Below, piece after piece: positions 9,477 to 19,075 of a stretch of 64,000 bases of DNA; the first letter of the stretch is position 1, and every line of letters starts with the position of its first letter. Source of the DNA: UBA4722 sp044221135 (GTDB lineage Bacteria; Pseudomonadota; Gammaproteobacteria; DSM-16500); contig JBGAPT010000006.1 in the NCBI GenBank assembly GCA_044221135.1, positions 20,068-84,067 on the forward strand, read 5' to 3'. The notes under the pieces are model-generated. The model made no database searches, was not told the DNA's origin, and was given only the letters and a program-made list of their open reading frames with translations. Both the position numbers and the translations under genes were made by a program.

Positions 9477-11259
9477 TGACTTGTCCCGCTTTCTGAAATT
9501 GTTGAACTTGCTCTGATATTTTCTGTTGAATCTGGTTGATATCAGGTGCCTTAGCATGAATATCGGCATAAAAATCTTGAAAATCAATTTGACTCAAATC
9601 AATGGATTTCAATTGCTCTGGCGTCACACCTTCACAACGAGGTGATTGTGCGCTCCCCAAATCCATATGCAATTGACCTAATCGCCCTTGTTCTTGAATA
9701 ATTTTGGCGAGTTTTGAGTTAAAAACACAATAAACTTGTGAATGTTCTAAACAAGGAAAGGGATCTGGTCCAGAACAATATCGTCCCACTTTAACCGCGA
9801 GTTTATTCGTACGGGCTTCATGTAATTTTTTTGCATCTGCTGAGCAATTTGCTAGACCTAAATCTTGCCCCCATCCTGTTTCTGTACAGCAATTACTAAA
9901 TCCCACCGGTATTTCACTACATTTTAATGGATAGCCTGAAAATATTTTCAAGAGATCAGGATTCAACTGCTTTGATGCATCCGCTACGGCAGATAAAGCA
10001 GATACTCCTTTTGAAAATGCTTTACTTTCTTCATAATGATGATCAACACAGTTCCCATCTAAACAGTAATTCGCACCATCACCACACGCAATATTGGATG
10101 AAGGCGTGCATGTTTTTATAGGACACTGATAGGTCTGCTGATAGAGCACGCACGCCTGATCATTTTTATCTTTACAAACTGAATCTATTTGCTCACATTC
10201 TTGTACTTTTAAAGTGTTACAGTTCCCCTTACCGTGACCACTATGACACATGTAATGATAGGTTTCCTGCCAACAATCTTTTGCAACAGAGATACCTTGA
10301 AATGTCTTAGTTTCTTTAGGCCCTGAACACTCCTTTGATACAAATTGGCAGCTGGGTTCTTGCAGTAATCCATCGCAATTTTCTACCCAACGATCACTGG
10401 TATCATAAGAAATACTTTTTGATGCAATATCGATTGTAATATCAGTATTAATTGTATTTTTACCTGTAAGATGAATAGCTAATCCGAGACCATTCTGACA
10501 GTTAGGAAATGTAATAGTATCAATACTAGTCGCTCGACTATGATCATCTATTCTAGTCACAGATCCCTGTAATCCATTACAATCTAAAGATGCTGGCAAG
10601 TAAGAATCCATGCTAAATGAAGTATCGTGAGGCCCTATAAATCCAACTTTCCCTGTCACTGCATTGATCGCAATGCCAGCATATTTATGGTCTGACGTTT
10701 TGATATGAGCTACTAAAGTATAATGCGTCGTTGTTTCATGGGAAATGACATCAATATTCAACGTTTTAGTACACAGTTGAGCAATAGCTTGAGGTTCTTC
10801 TTCGCAAGTCTTTTGTTCGAAGACCATTTTGCACGTTTCCCCTGCTTTACAATCCACATAGCGATCGGTGATACCTCTTACAATACTCTCTGCATTATTT
10901 TGAATAAATTGAGAATGGCTGATATCTGGGTCACTCTGTGAAATAACAAAATTCGGATGCTGACGAATACTGCTGGTGATATACTTTCCTTCAGTTATAG
11001 AAGATTTTCCTGCCATAGCATCTTGATTTAATTTGGATGTGTCGGATTGCGTACTACCACCATAATATTGTGTTTGAGCTGGATTCGCCGAATAATGATC
11101 AAAATTGGCATTAGGATCAAAATCTTTTAAATGAGAATATGAATTCTGTTTTAACGATTCTTTCTGTTCCAATGTTTGTTTAACAATTGTTTCCATATCA
11201 GCTGCATAAACAGAATGAATTGTAAAAGCCAATATAAAGAAGATAAAGAATCTAAACAT
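9469..11259 (-). CDS. traN: TraN outer-membrane mating-pair stabilisation protein
   Basis: The protein has 596 residues (F TraN 602). The signal peptide is FFIFFILAFTIHSVYAADM, and a very cysteine-rich central and C-terminal part is typical of this outer-membrane adhesin, which contacts the recipient surface. The conserved family segment CSEIPVGFSNCCTETGWG is present near residue 450. Its start overlaps the end of trbC by 8 bases. TraN type determines recipient preference in F-like plasmids, and the large middle region is the part expected to vary. Confidence 0.94.
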   Translation of the reverse strand: MFRFFIFFILAFTIHSVYAADMETIVKQTLEQKESLKQNSYSHLKDFDPNANFDHYSANPAQTQYYGGSTQSDTSKLNQDAMAGKSSITEGKYITSSIRQHPNFVISQSDPDISHSQFIQNNAESIVRGITDRYVDCKAGETCKMVFEQKTCEEEPQAIAQLCTKTLNIDVISHETTTHYTLVAHIKTSDHKYAGIAINAVTGKVGFIGPHDTSFSMDSYLPASLDCNGLQGSVTRIDDHSRATSIDTITFPNCQNGLGLAIHLTGKNTINTDITIDIASKSISYDTSDRWVENCDGLLQEPSCQFVSKECSGPKETKTFQGISVAKDCWQETYHYMCHSGHGKGNCNTLKVQECEQIDSVCKDKNDQACVLYQQTYQCPIKTCTPSSNIACGDGANYCLDGNCVDHHYEESKAFSKGVSALSAVADASKQLNPDLLKIFSGYPLKCSEIPVGFSNCCTETGWGQDLGLANCSADAKKLHEARTNKLAVKVGRYCSGPDPFPCLEHSQVYCVFNSKLAKIIQEQGRLGQLHMDLGSAQSPRCEGVTPEQLKSIDLSQIDFQDFYADIHAKAPDINQIQQKISEQVQQFQKAGQVSG

Positions 11260-11881
11260 GGTCTGATTCCTCCATGTTTAAAATAATTTGATCTGCACTT
11301 TTTCTTGAAACATCGCCGTGATCGCGAATGCTATTCAACGCATAACTTAGAGGAATATCTCCATATACAACATCAAATTTAGATTCTTCACATATCTTCT
11401 CTGATTGACATGTATCGTGACTGGGAAGAATGACAACAGCTGGCACTTTTTGAATATTAAATTTTTTAAATACAGGAGGATTTAATTCAACACCGCCGCC
11501 GCCAGATTCTTTTACAATCGATGCCATTCTTACAAAGGTGTCTTTAAATGAATTATGTATTAGGCCACGTATAACTACACTGGACTGAATTTTCTTGGCA
11601 TTTTGCAGAGTGCTTATAATACTTTGCTCTGGCATCGAAAATGAAATAAAAACAATAACGGTAGAATTACTATTATTTTTATTTACATCTCGATAATCAA
11701 TTTTATTTTTATATATTTCAGCCATAGTGCCCGCTTGCATTTTTGCATTATTTGCCATTTCCAAATACTGTTGTATTTGTTTATCTTTATTTTGTTCCGC
11801 TTCTTTAGCAAACATAGAATAATCATTAGCATGTAAAGAAAGCGGAAAAAATATCAGCAACACTATAAAAAACCGTCTCAT
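11252..11881 (-). CDS. trbC: TrbC, F-type pilus assembly protein
   Basis: This periplasmic TrbC_Ftype protein has a thioredoxin-like fold. The start at 11881 is preferred: its ATG overlaps the preceding stop (ATGA) and is followed by a good signal peptide (RRFFIVLLIFFPLSLHAND). The earlier in-frame ATG at 11911 would add ten residues ahead of it. The diagnostic region VIVFISFSMPEQSI near residue 75 and VIRGLIHNSFKDT near residue 104 match the family. In F, TrbC interacts with TraW, which here is fused to TraU. Confidence 0.92.
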   Translation of the reverse strand: MRRFFIVLLIFFPLSLHANDYSMFAKEAEQNKDKQIQQYLEMANNAKMQAGTMAEIYKNKIDYRDVNKNNSNSTVIVFISFSMPEQSIISTLQNAKKIQSSVVIRGLIHNSFKDTFVRMASIVKESGGGGVELNPPVFKKFNIQKVPAVVILPSHDTCQSEKICEESKFDVVYGDIPLSYALNSIRDHGDVSRKSADQIILNMEESDHV

Positions 11882-12279
11882 GCTTTTTGTCTCTGCAATT
11901 CTTCCTGGCATTTTTTCAAATTAAAAAAATGATGTTGGATAGCACGATTAATCTCATCTTCATGAGCTATATAAAATCGACGACTAAATGTATCATTTGG
12001 ATTAATAGCTTCTTGTTTTGCTTCAAACTCTTTTTCCTTTTGTAACTGTTTATACTGATCACAATATTCAGCCTGCTCGCTCTTTGCCATATCATCCAAA
12101 TCTTCTTTATCTCCCTGATCAATTTTTTCAAATTTTGCAATCATTCGATCAAATACATGAAAAATTGTATGTGACAGTACCACTTCGAAAATGACACTCA
12201 ATCCAAAAAGAATAAACAAAATACAAATACCCGCTTTCCATGCTGGCATATTTAAAATTGATTCTTTCAAGTTTTTCAT
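11878..12279 (-). CDS. Small membrane protein with cytoplasmic or periplasmic coiled coil, tra operon
   Basis: This 133-residue protein is not recognised. It has one transmembrane segment (residues about 16-37, GICILFILFGLSVIFEVVL) followed by an acidic, Glu/Lys/Gln-rich helical region up to the end. An AAGGAG ribosome site lies 6 bases before the ATG at 12279 and the stop overlaps the trbC start, so it is co-translated with pilus assembly genes. F carries small accessory genes in this interval (traU to trbC, traN), but I see no sequence link to them. Confidence 0.8.
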   Translation of the reverse strand: MKNLKESILNMPAWKAGICILFILFGLSVIFEVVLSHTIFHVFDRMIAKFEKIDQGDKEDLDDMAKSEQAEYCDQYKQLQKEKEFEAKQEAINPNDTFSRRFYIAHEDEINRAIQHHFFNLKKCQEELQRQKA

Positions 12280-12289
12280 AGTTATCTCC

Positions 12290-12505
12290 TTAACTTAAAA
12301 TTAAATCAAATATTTGAATGACGTAGTAAAACACATTGCCCGCTAACACCACGAATAACGTCATTTTGATTAACCACCAAATACCTCCAGCAGTTAATAA
12401 AAATTTTAGATCAGGATGTTTTGACAGGTTTTCAAAAAAGTCCTTTATTGTTAAATTTCGCATCAGCCAAATATCTTTCATGTTTTTGCGATTCATTTTT
12501 TTCAT
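12290..12505 (-). CDS. 71-residue predicted membrane protein, tra operon
   Basis: A basic N-terminus (MKKMNRKNMK) is followed by one or two hydrophobic helices (about residues 38-70). A strong AAGGAGAGG ribosome site precedes the ATG at 12505. The gene sits 19 bases after traW-traU and 10 bases before the next small membrane gene, so it is part of the operon. A size-comparable small membrane protein of F is TrbE, but I cannot show homology. Confidence 0.72.
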   Translation of the reverse strand: MKKMNRKNMKDIWLMRNLTIKDFFENLSKHPDLKFLLTAGGIWWLIKMTLFVVLAGNVFYYVIQIFDLILS

Positions 12506-12524
12506 TTCACCTCTCCTTTTAAAT

Positions 12525-14081
12525 TTACCAAGCGCAACAATTACGTTTACGCCAAACTAAATAGCCAAAATCTTCTCCTTGATAGGGATACTCATGAAGA
12601 CTGCCCCATAAACTTGTGGTATGACCAAATGTATGACATCCATCCTCACCTCCACTTGCCGTAGGAATGGGATTAATCATCTGATATCGATAACGTGACT
12701 TAGGGAGAATGGGCGCTGGATATTCGTAACACAGCGTTGGACTGTTTTGTCCTACGCTATCTAACAAAAGCCCTTCTCGATGCATTTTATACGTCATTCG
12801 TTCTGTCAGAAGCGTACTGGCTTGCACACCACCTACATGCTCTTGTACATTGCCATTCATCGGATACATAGAACCTTGAGATCCGGCACACCAAAATAAC
12901 GAATCAATAGGTAATCCGGCGAGTGTCGAAAGACTATCTGCACTGCATGCCATTTGTGCAGGTAAACTTGCAAACAAGATGGCTTCCGGGTTTAAAAGAA
13001 AGGTCAGTTCATCATCATGCCAAGTTGGATCAAGCTCTGTGAGATAAGCAATATCCATATCCCCTTTTTCCACACATAATCCATCGGTCAATACATTAAG
13101 CCAAACTAATAAGGGAAACTTGTACCAATGAACGTAATAAAAACTGTCGCCTTGTGCTGAATCGCTCGACCCAACATAACCATCTGCACCTAATTTCCCT
13201 TGGATTAGCTGGAGGCCACCTAAATTAACCATACAATAAGGATGACGTGTCACATCAACCAAGGCCATCGGTTCCCAAAATCCTGTGCTGATACCAATAC
13301 GTACACCGACTGGCACAATAGGGCACGTACAAATTGGAAAACTCGGATTGCTCGTGTCTTTTTGATCACCCGCTAAAACTGCACTATCGCCAATCGTGAT
13401 AGGGAACAAACAACTCCAGCAGACATCTGTGATTGGGTTAGCGAATTTACCCTGACATAAATTTCCTGCATAGGATGTGTTTAAAAATAGTACTGATATA
13501 AACATTATCCCACGACCTGTAAGCCTCCCCGATTGGTCAAAATAAATTGGTTTTGAAAATCTTTTTTCTTCTTGTAGAAGCGAACCATTCACCAAAATTA
13601 GTTTATCATTGCCTTTGAGTTGTTTATCAAGCTTAGAAACCCATTCCACCGCCTTTTTATCATCTGCATCATAAAAAATGAGCGCTCTTTTAAGTGAAAT
13701 ATAATTTAATGGATTAACATGTTGTCCATTTTGACCCAGTATTCTTCCCTCAGGTGTAATAAGATCGTGATCTAATACAATACTTGGGTCAAAAAGCCAG
13801 CTCTTGGCATTGACCGTGTGTGATACGGATTCAACAGGCTTAGGTCTATCTCGATAAATTTCAGCCTGATGTTGCATGTTTTGCTTTAGGTTAAGTAGTA
13901 ATCCATTTTTTTCAGCTAATAAAGCACGTGCTTCAATAAATTCTAAAAAATCTTCTTCATCAATCGAATATATATTACCTATGACACCTACATTTTTTGC
14001 ATAATTAGATGAGGGAAATAAAATAGCGATCGATAAGATAAAAATGAAAGTAGCGTTATGAAAATTCACTAAACTTTTCAT
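12525..14081 (-). CDS. traU: TraW-TraU fusion protein, pilus assembly
   Basis: Two F-type assembly proteins are read as one 518-codon frame. Residues 1 to about 190 are TraW-like: signal peptide, then the SWLFDPSIVLDHDL and LKRALIFYDADD segments, ending at YFDQSGRLTG. In F-family TraW this point is followed by about 30 more residues containing a QVPA-type motif, and these are missing. From about residue 206 the frame is TraU-like without its own full signal peptide: CQGKFANPITDVCWSCLFP, GFWEPMALVDVTR, FWCAGSQGSMYP and the C-terminal GYLVWRKRNC. There is no frameshift at the joint. An internal ATG at 13508 with GGGGAGG about 15 bases upstream could start TraU separately, but its signal peptide would be very short. 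Overlaps the transglycosylase gene by 4 bases. Confidence 0.92.
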   Translation of the reverse strand: MKSLVNFHNATFIFILSIAILFPSSNYAKNVGVIGNIYSIDEEDFLEFIEARALLAEKNGLLLNLKQNMQHQAEIYRDRPKPVESVSHTVNAKSWLFDPSIVLDHDLITPEGRILGQNGQHVNPLNYISLKRALIFYDADDKKAVEWVSKLDKQLKGNDKLILVNGSLLQEEKRFSKPIYFDQSGRLTGRGIMFISVLFLNTSYAGNLCQGKFANPITDVCWSCLFPITIGDSAVLAGDQKDTSNPSFPICTCPIVPVGVRIGISTGFWEPMALVDVTRHPYCMVNLGGLQLIQGKLGADGYVGSSDSAQGDSFYYVHWYKFPLLVWLNVLTDGLCVEKGDMDIAYLTELDPTWHDDELTFLLNPEAILFASLPAQMACSADSLSTLAGLPIDSLFWCAGSQGSMYPMNGNVQEHVGGVQASTLLTERMTYKMHREGLLLDSVGQNSPTLCYEYPAPILPKSRYRYQMINPIPTASGGEDGCHTFGHTTSLWGSLHEYPYQGEDFGYLVWRKRNCCAW

Positions 14082-14479
14082 GCGACTGCCTCCAAAATTG
14101 TGGCGTATTGGATATATTCTTTTTTTATTTTTTCACGATATACTGTATTGTGTTTAGGTGTATAAGAATGATAATTACCAACCCCCTTCCATCCTTCACT
14201 ATTGGCAATCCCTTGTGCTAAGATCCATGTACCGACATGCACGTTCACGCATGGATTTGATCTAACTTGCTCTTCAGTAATGCCCTTCTTTTGTAATGTT
14301 GGAAGCCAACTCGTATTAATTTGCATAACACCTAAATCATAGGTACCGTTAATATTTTTAACACGTAACCCATTACGCCCATTTTCTGTTTTTATTACAG
14401 AAAGAATCATGGTGGCAGGTACATGATATTGAATCGCTGATTCATTAATACAGGTGAGAGGCACATCATGAAAAATCAT
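14078..14479 (-). CDS. Conjugation-associated lytic transglycosylase (SLT/VirB1-like)
   Basis: This 133-residue protein opens peptidoglycan locally for the mating channel. The SLT signature is present: IQYHVPATMILSVIKTENG with the catalytic Glu near residue 33, then YDLGVMQIN and GVGNYHS. It resembles the VirB1 and F orf169 class. No signal peptide is apparent at the annotated start, although family members usually have one, so export may rely on another route. The start overlaps the trbI stop by 4 bases and the stop overlaps the traW-traU start by 4. Confidence 0.93.
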   Translation of the reverse strand: MIFHDVPLTCINESAIQYHVPATMILSVIKTENGRNGLRVKNINGTYDLGVMQINTSWLPTLQKKGITEEQVRSNPCVNVHVGTWILAQGIANSEGWKGVGNYHSYTPKHNTVYREKIKKEYIQYATILEAVA

Positions 14480-14823
14480 CCTATTTTCATCCTTTTTTTA
14501 ATCAATGCCTTTACCTCATCTGTTTTATCACTCACACCGATCATCACAACACCTTTAGGTACCAAAATACTGTGTTCTTGTTTTGCATAATCATTCACTG
14601 TTTTATTTAATAATTCTGAAAATCGTGTAACGACTTTAGTCAATACATCTTGGGGTAATTTCTGTTTTGAAACTTCATCTTCAAAACTTTTTACTATCCC
14701 CGCAATATCAACCGTTATGATTTTTGGCAAAAAGTGTAAAAAAATTAATTGGACAAGTAGCGCACCTAATATGCCAAAAAGTAATTGCGTCAAAGCTTGC
14801 AAGATGTCAGTTTTTTTAAACAT
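14476..14823 (-). CDS. trbI: TrbI F-type pilus assembly protein
   Basis: This 115-residue inner-membrane protein has one N-terminal transmembrane helix (about residues 8-30) and a periplasmic tail containing VPKGVVMIGVSDKTDEV, consistent with F-type TrbI, which influences pilus retraction. I chose the ATG at 14823 because an earlier start at 14883 would overlap traC by 68 bases and add a non-membrane leader; the 14823 start overlaps the traC stop by 8 bases. Position between traC and traW is the F order. Confidence 0.82.
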   Translation of the reverse strand: MFKKTDILQALTQLLFGILGALLVQLIFLHFLPKIITVDIAGIVKSFEDEVSKQKLPQDVLTKVVTRFSELLNKTVNDYAKQEHSILVPKGVVMIGVSDKTDEVKALIKKRMKIG

Positions 14824-17320
14824 AATTAAATCTCCTTGCAACAATCTCAACCGCTTCTTCCAAACGCACCGCATTATTTCCACTCATTAGTTGATTTACA
14901 GCATCAAATTCTTGTCCTTTTGTAGAATAGAGAATGCGACTATAAGGATCGAAAATCACTTGATGAACAGACATCCCATCAGGCCCTTTGATAATACATT
15001 CTGAATAGTTTTTTGTAATTTTGAGTGACTTTAATAATCTTTCAGTGTATCCATCGATATCCATAATATTGTCTTGCTTTAATTTGTTGATCGCTTCTTC
15101 GGTTTGCCCGAGAATAATCTTAAAGTCAGAACAGTCAAAGGCAGCACGCGACATCGGATTTTTATGAAAGTCGCCAATAGAATGTGCGATCGAAATGAAA
15201 TTTCCTCGAAATTTACGCGCTGTTCTATATCCAGCCTCAATGAATTTAGCTGACGTTATATTATCATCATCAAATAAATCCCATGCTTCATCAATAATGC
15301 AAGATTTAATTTTGTTGCGGTCTGAGTGATACATTTTTTGTGAAATTTGATAGATCAGTAACTGTAGAACAATTTTTCTCAGCTCTTTCCTTGATTTCAA
15401 ATCCTGTAATTCCATGACCACAAAAGGACTTTCAAAATCGATAGTGCTTTCTCCTTCAAAAAATTTTGCGTAGATTCCATCTTTAGTGTAACTGTAAAGC
15501 AAATGCGCCAAGTTTTTACAAACATCATCATTTTTTTCACTGAGCCATGTTGCAACCATTGTAATCGTGGAATCATTTCCATCTCGTTCATAAGCGCCTT
15601 TGATCGCCTGTTCAATGGACGATAGCTCTTCCTCTGTTGCACCTTTAACAGGTCTTGCCATATTCGCAATCAATGGTTTTAGCATAAGAATGGATTCATC
15701 AAGGTCTGTAATATGAGTAAATGGGTTTAAACAGATGGGTGAATCGGGTGAAAATTCGATAAACTCGCCGCCTAACAACTTACAGGTTTTTTGTTGAGAG
15801 TGCCCTTGATCAATCACTTGTACTGTTCCATGCGCACCCAGTGTTGCAACGATATATTCTTGTACAAGCGCAGATTTTCCCTTACCAGGTGCTGCAACAA
15901 TTGAAATATTATAATTACCCCCTTCATTATCAAAAGGGTTCCATGTTGCAATTTGCCCTCTTCTACCTGGTAAAATTAGACTCGGTGTTCTTGTCCCTTT
16001 CCATTCTCCCTGTAAGGGCGCAACATTCACCGCATTAAATGCCGTCATTGTTTTTAAGCGACCAAAATATTTTAAATCATCATATAACCCTTCTGTCATT
16101 TTCATGGGTAACAGACTTAACCAAGATTGCAATTGCAGAAAATATGTTTTAACTATTTTCCAACCATTGGCACGATATAAATCACGTACTTTTTTCTCAT
16201 TGGCTTTTGCTTGATTGGGTTCAGAGAAAAGTGTGATTGAATAAAATGTTTTTACAAGCGAATCACCTTGTGCAAGACGATCTTTAACAAATTCCCAATC
16301 ATTGTATTCTTCTCTTACTGATGGTTTAAATTTAGCTAATGGGCTTTTAGCCGTTGATTCGCGCTGCATAGATGTAATTTGTGTATTCGCCATGGCACTT
16401 TCCTGCTTGATCTTGCGTATAGAAAAATTAATGATAAAAGGACATGGAATTTGCAATGCGGAGTTAAATAATTGGCCGATATTTTCGTTCATTTTCCATT
16501 GAGTTGCCTTCGCTGGAAAACTTCGAACTGTTAGACATCTCACATCAACACTTTCATCTTCAGATGAGAACAAGAGAGAATGCGGCTTGACTTTCAAACA
16601 CCATTCAGGATCAGTCAATTGTAGAGATAGACTATCGTATTCATTCCAAGGAGTATTAGTCGGTGATATGTCTTTTGTCGGCGTAATAATATCTGAAAAT
16701 ACCGATATAAATTCTTGGGCATTAAGTCGTTTACTACTCATGCTAATTGACTTAAATGAACTCTCAATGTCTTCTCTTAGGTCGACTAATTCAGACATGG
16801 CATCATCTTGCTTTTTAGGTATTGATACTGATACAAACAGACGAAAGTTTCTTAATAAATAGGAACCTGAGTTCCTTAAACTTTCGTGAGCTCCTTTTCG
16901 AAAATAATCAACGCGCTTTTGTGCAAGCCATGCAAAAGTTTTATTCTTTGAACGTTGTTGATGAAATGCTTCAAGAAAAGGCTCAATTTTAGGCGATGCC
17001 CATAAAAGAAATTGAATGTCTGCATAATGGGGTAAACTATCAGTAATGACGCTTGCTAAAATATTTTCAATTTCTTCACTAGACCCTATTAATGTACCTG
17101 CTTCTAATATAAACCCGAGGCTTTTACGGTTTATAAATAAGGATGTCTCATCGTCATACACTTCATAATGCAATAAATCATTTAAAGAATGAAAACCAAA
17201 TAAGTATCGTAGGTCAGATGAATTTATTTTCTTAATAAATCCATTAGGGGTATAGTCGCCAACAAAATTAGCTACTTTTTCACCTATACCACGAACATAT
17301 TCTGTTATTCGATCTAACAT
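14816..17320 (-). CDS. traC: TraC ATPase (VirB4 family)
   Basis: This cytoplasmic ATPase energises pilus assembly. The chosen start (17320) has TGAGG 6 bases upstream and gives 834 residues, against 875 in F; the frame is open to 17344. Walker A APGKGKSALV is near residue 475 and Walker B SCIIDEAWDLF near residue 678. The TraC-specific segment GNYNISIVAAPGKGKS is clear. It starts 10 bases after traV and overlaps trbI by 8 bases. Confidence 0.95.
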   Translation of the reverse strand: MLDRITEYVRGIGEKVANFVGDYTPNGFIKKINSSDLRYLFGFHSLNDLLHYEVYDDETSLFINRKSLGFILEAGTLIGSSEEIENILASVITDSLPHYADIQFLLWASPKIEPFLEAFHQQRSKNKTFAWLAQKRVDYFRKGAHESLRNSGSYLLRNFRLFVSVSIPKKQDDAMSELVDLREDIESSFKSISMSSKRLNAQEFISVFSDIITPTKDISPTNTPWNEYDSLSLQLTDPEWCLKVKPHSLLFSSEDESVDVRCLTVRSFPAKATQWKMNENIGQLFNSALQIPCPFIINFSIRKIKQESAMANTQITSMQRESTAKSPLAKFKPSVREEYNDWEFVKDRLAQGDSLVKTFYSITLFSEPNQAKANEKKVRDLYRANGWKIVKTYFLQLQSWLSLLPMKMTEGLYDDLKYFGRLKTMTAFNAVNVAPLQGEWKGTRTPSLILPGRRGQIATWNPFDNEGGNYNISIVAAPGKGKSALVQEYIVATLGAHGTVQVIDQGHSQQKTCKLLGGEFIEFSPDSPICLNPFTHITDLDESILMLKPLIANMARPVKGATEEELSSIEQAIKGAYERDGNDSTITMVATWLSEKNDDVCKNLAHLLYSYTKDGIYAKFFEGESTIDFESPFVVMELQDLKSRKELRKIVLQLLIYQISQKMYHSDRNKIKSCIIDEAWDLFDDDNITSAKFIEAGYRTARKFRGNFISIAHSIGDFHKNPMSRAAFDCSDFKIILGQTEEAINKLKQDNIMDIDGYTERLLKSLKITKNYSECIIKGPDGMSVHQVIFDPYSRILYSTKGQEFDAVNQLMSGNNAVRLEEAVEIVARRFNYV

Positions 17321-17330
17321 AAAAACCTCA

Positions 17331-17726
17331 TTAACTTTCCACATTCACCTTTATGGGTGCTCCAATCCAGTGACCGTCTTTTATAATGGAATACATATAA
17401 CTATCTTGATGATAATTTCTTTGTGTATCTTCAAAGGGTGCAATCCAAATACGTTGGACCGTTTCACCGTATCGCAGTGGTGCACCTGGATAAAATCCAG
17501 ATGTTACAACATACGGCTGAAACTCAGAATTAGGTGATGAGCTAACAGATGAAGAGAGTTGAGTACGCCCACGTATCTGGCCATTGTCTACCATGTCGTT
17601 AATTTGATCGATACTTTTGCACATCACCCCTGCACGCATCGGGCAGTCAAGATCAGAATTCAGCGAAGAACAAGCGGCTAAAGTTGAGGAGATAATGATG
17701 ATTAATATTAAATGTATGCATTTCAT
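17331..17726 (-). CDS. traV: TraV outer-membrane lipoprotein
   Basis: This is the VirB7-equivalent lipoprotein of the F core complex. A lipobox is visible (LAACSS, Cys near residue 19) after a signal peptide. The conserved DCPMRAGVMCKSIDQIN carries the two cysteines typical of TraV. At 131 residues it is shorter than F TraV (171). The C-terminal LRYGETVQRIWIAPFED also matches the family. Its start overlaps the traB stop by 4 bases. Confidence 0.92.
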   Translation of the reverse strand: MKCIHLILIIIISSTLAACSSLNSDLDCPMRAGVMCKSIDQINDMVDNGQIRGRTQLSSSVSSSPNSEFQPYVVTSGFYPGAPLRYGETVQRIWIAPFEDTQRNYHQDSYMYSIIKDGHWIGAPIKVNVES

Positions 17727-19075
17727 TGCACGTCTCCTGAATTCGATACTCCACTGGTGAGAGCAGTTTCATGTTGTTTGATTTTAGTAAGTTGGCTTTC
17801 TGTTAAAGTCAAATTAGAGCCAGAAGACATCATCGATTGCGATGAATTTGAAAATAATTCGGGTTGTGTATGTGTTTCCTGGTCTAGATCATCATGTTTT
17901 TTCCCATCCAGGTAAAAACCTTTCAAAATCACAATATCAACAGGTTGACCAGCAGATAACTGAATGACAGGATGATAGAGTTCTGCTCGCTTAACATAAT
18001 AATCAGCCAATTTTTCTAATCCATTAGAAGCCCCATTTGCAAGACCATTTTTAAAAATGGCTCCATTATCTACAGTCTGAGTGGTTCCTAATGGTGATAT
18101 AGAGTTCGTCACATAACTATCAGCAATCCCTTTGCCGAGTCCAGATAAAGTACCCGCAGCGCCAACACGAACCAAAAGAGGCCCATCTCTCCATGCAGGA
18201 TTACCACGCACTCCATTTTTTCCATCTATTCCATAAATTGTTCCTTCAATAACTTGTTCAACTATTTCATTATTTGAAAATACGCAACTCATTCGCTCCA
18301 GTCTAATTTCTCCACGCTCTGATGAAATATCACCTGTGACAGCACCAATTACGACACAATCTTTTAGATGACTTTTCCTGTGATTAGGTAATGTTCCAAG
18401 TGCAGTAATTCGAAAAAGAACAGGAATGGGTTTTGATTGACTATTGACACCCGCTGATGCATCAGCAGCCCCTAACATGATTGCCTCAGCAAATGTTCCA
18501 GCAGGAACAAAGCTATCTGGGTTTTTGTTAGGTAGATCTACACCGGGTTTGGATTTTAAGTTAATGACATCGTTATCTATACCAGCAGCTTCACTTATAA
18601 TTCCTGAATTATTCTGTTGTGACTCAGGTACAGTTGAAATGACTTGGCCTTTATAATTGCCACCGTTGTTGACTGTAGAACTTGGCTTTTCTGTCTGTGA
18701 ATCAACGACTTTTTGTAGTGCTTCTACCTGCTGTTGTAATGCCTGATATCGAGGGTCTGACTCGAGAGATTTTTGACTGTCTGCATTCTGCATTTTCTCA
18801 ACAGTTTGTTTTAACTCAGTGGTGTTATTTTGAACATCTTTTAATTGATTCTGTGCCCGCTCCATCCAAACAGATTGTGCGTCCGAATGTGTTATAGGAC
18901 TTGCAAAAGATACTGACTCCATTTTATTTGTTTCCACTTTATGATTTTCTGATCCATGATCTATAATCCAATAAACTCCTAGAAGAATCAGAATTAATAT
19001 CGAAACGATAATGATCAAATTTCTGTTCTGTTTATTTTTTTCATCAACGGGCGATACGGGTTGTTCATCATGCAT
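17723..19075 (-). CDS. traB: TraB core-complex protein (VirB10 family)
   Basis: This protein spans the envelope. The N-terminal transmembrane helix is at about residues 19-39, followed by a Gln/Glu-rich coiled coil (about 65-115) and the C-terminal beta domain (GTFAEAIMLGAADAS, VLFRITALGTLPN, GIDGKNGVRG). The 450-residue length is close to F TraB (475). The start overlaps the traK stop by 8 bases. Confidence 0.94.
   Translation of the reverse strand: MHDEQPVSPVDEKNKQNRNLIIIVSILILILLGVYWIIDHGSENHKVETNKMESVSFASPITHSDAQSVWMERAQNQLKDVQNNTTELKQTVEKMQNADSQKSLESDPRYQALQQQVEALQKVVDSQTEKPSSTVNNGGNYKGQVISTVPESQQNNSGIISEAAGIDNDVINLKSKPGVDLPNKNPDSFVPAGTFAEAIMLGAADASAGVNSQSKPIPVLFRITALGTLPNHRKSHLKDCVVIGAVTGDISSERGEIRLERMSCVFSNNEIVEQVIEGTIYGIDGKNGVRGNPAWRDGPLLVRVGAAGTLSGLGKGIADSYVTNSISPLGTTQTVDNGAIFKNGLANGASNGLEKLADYYVKRAELYHPVIQLSAGQPVDIVILKGFYLDGKKHDDLDQETHTQPELFSNSSQSMMSSGSNLTLTESQLTKIKQHETALTSGVSNSGDVQ

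Noticed and set aside
9477..9587. N-terminal extension of TraF to 9587
   Set aside because: It overlaps traN deeply and places 37 basic residues before the signal peptide; the GTG at 9476 gives the expected family length.
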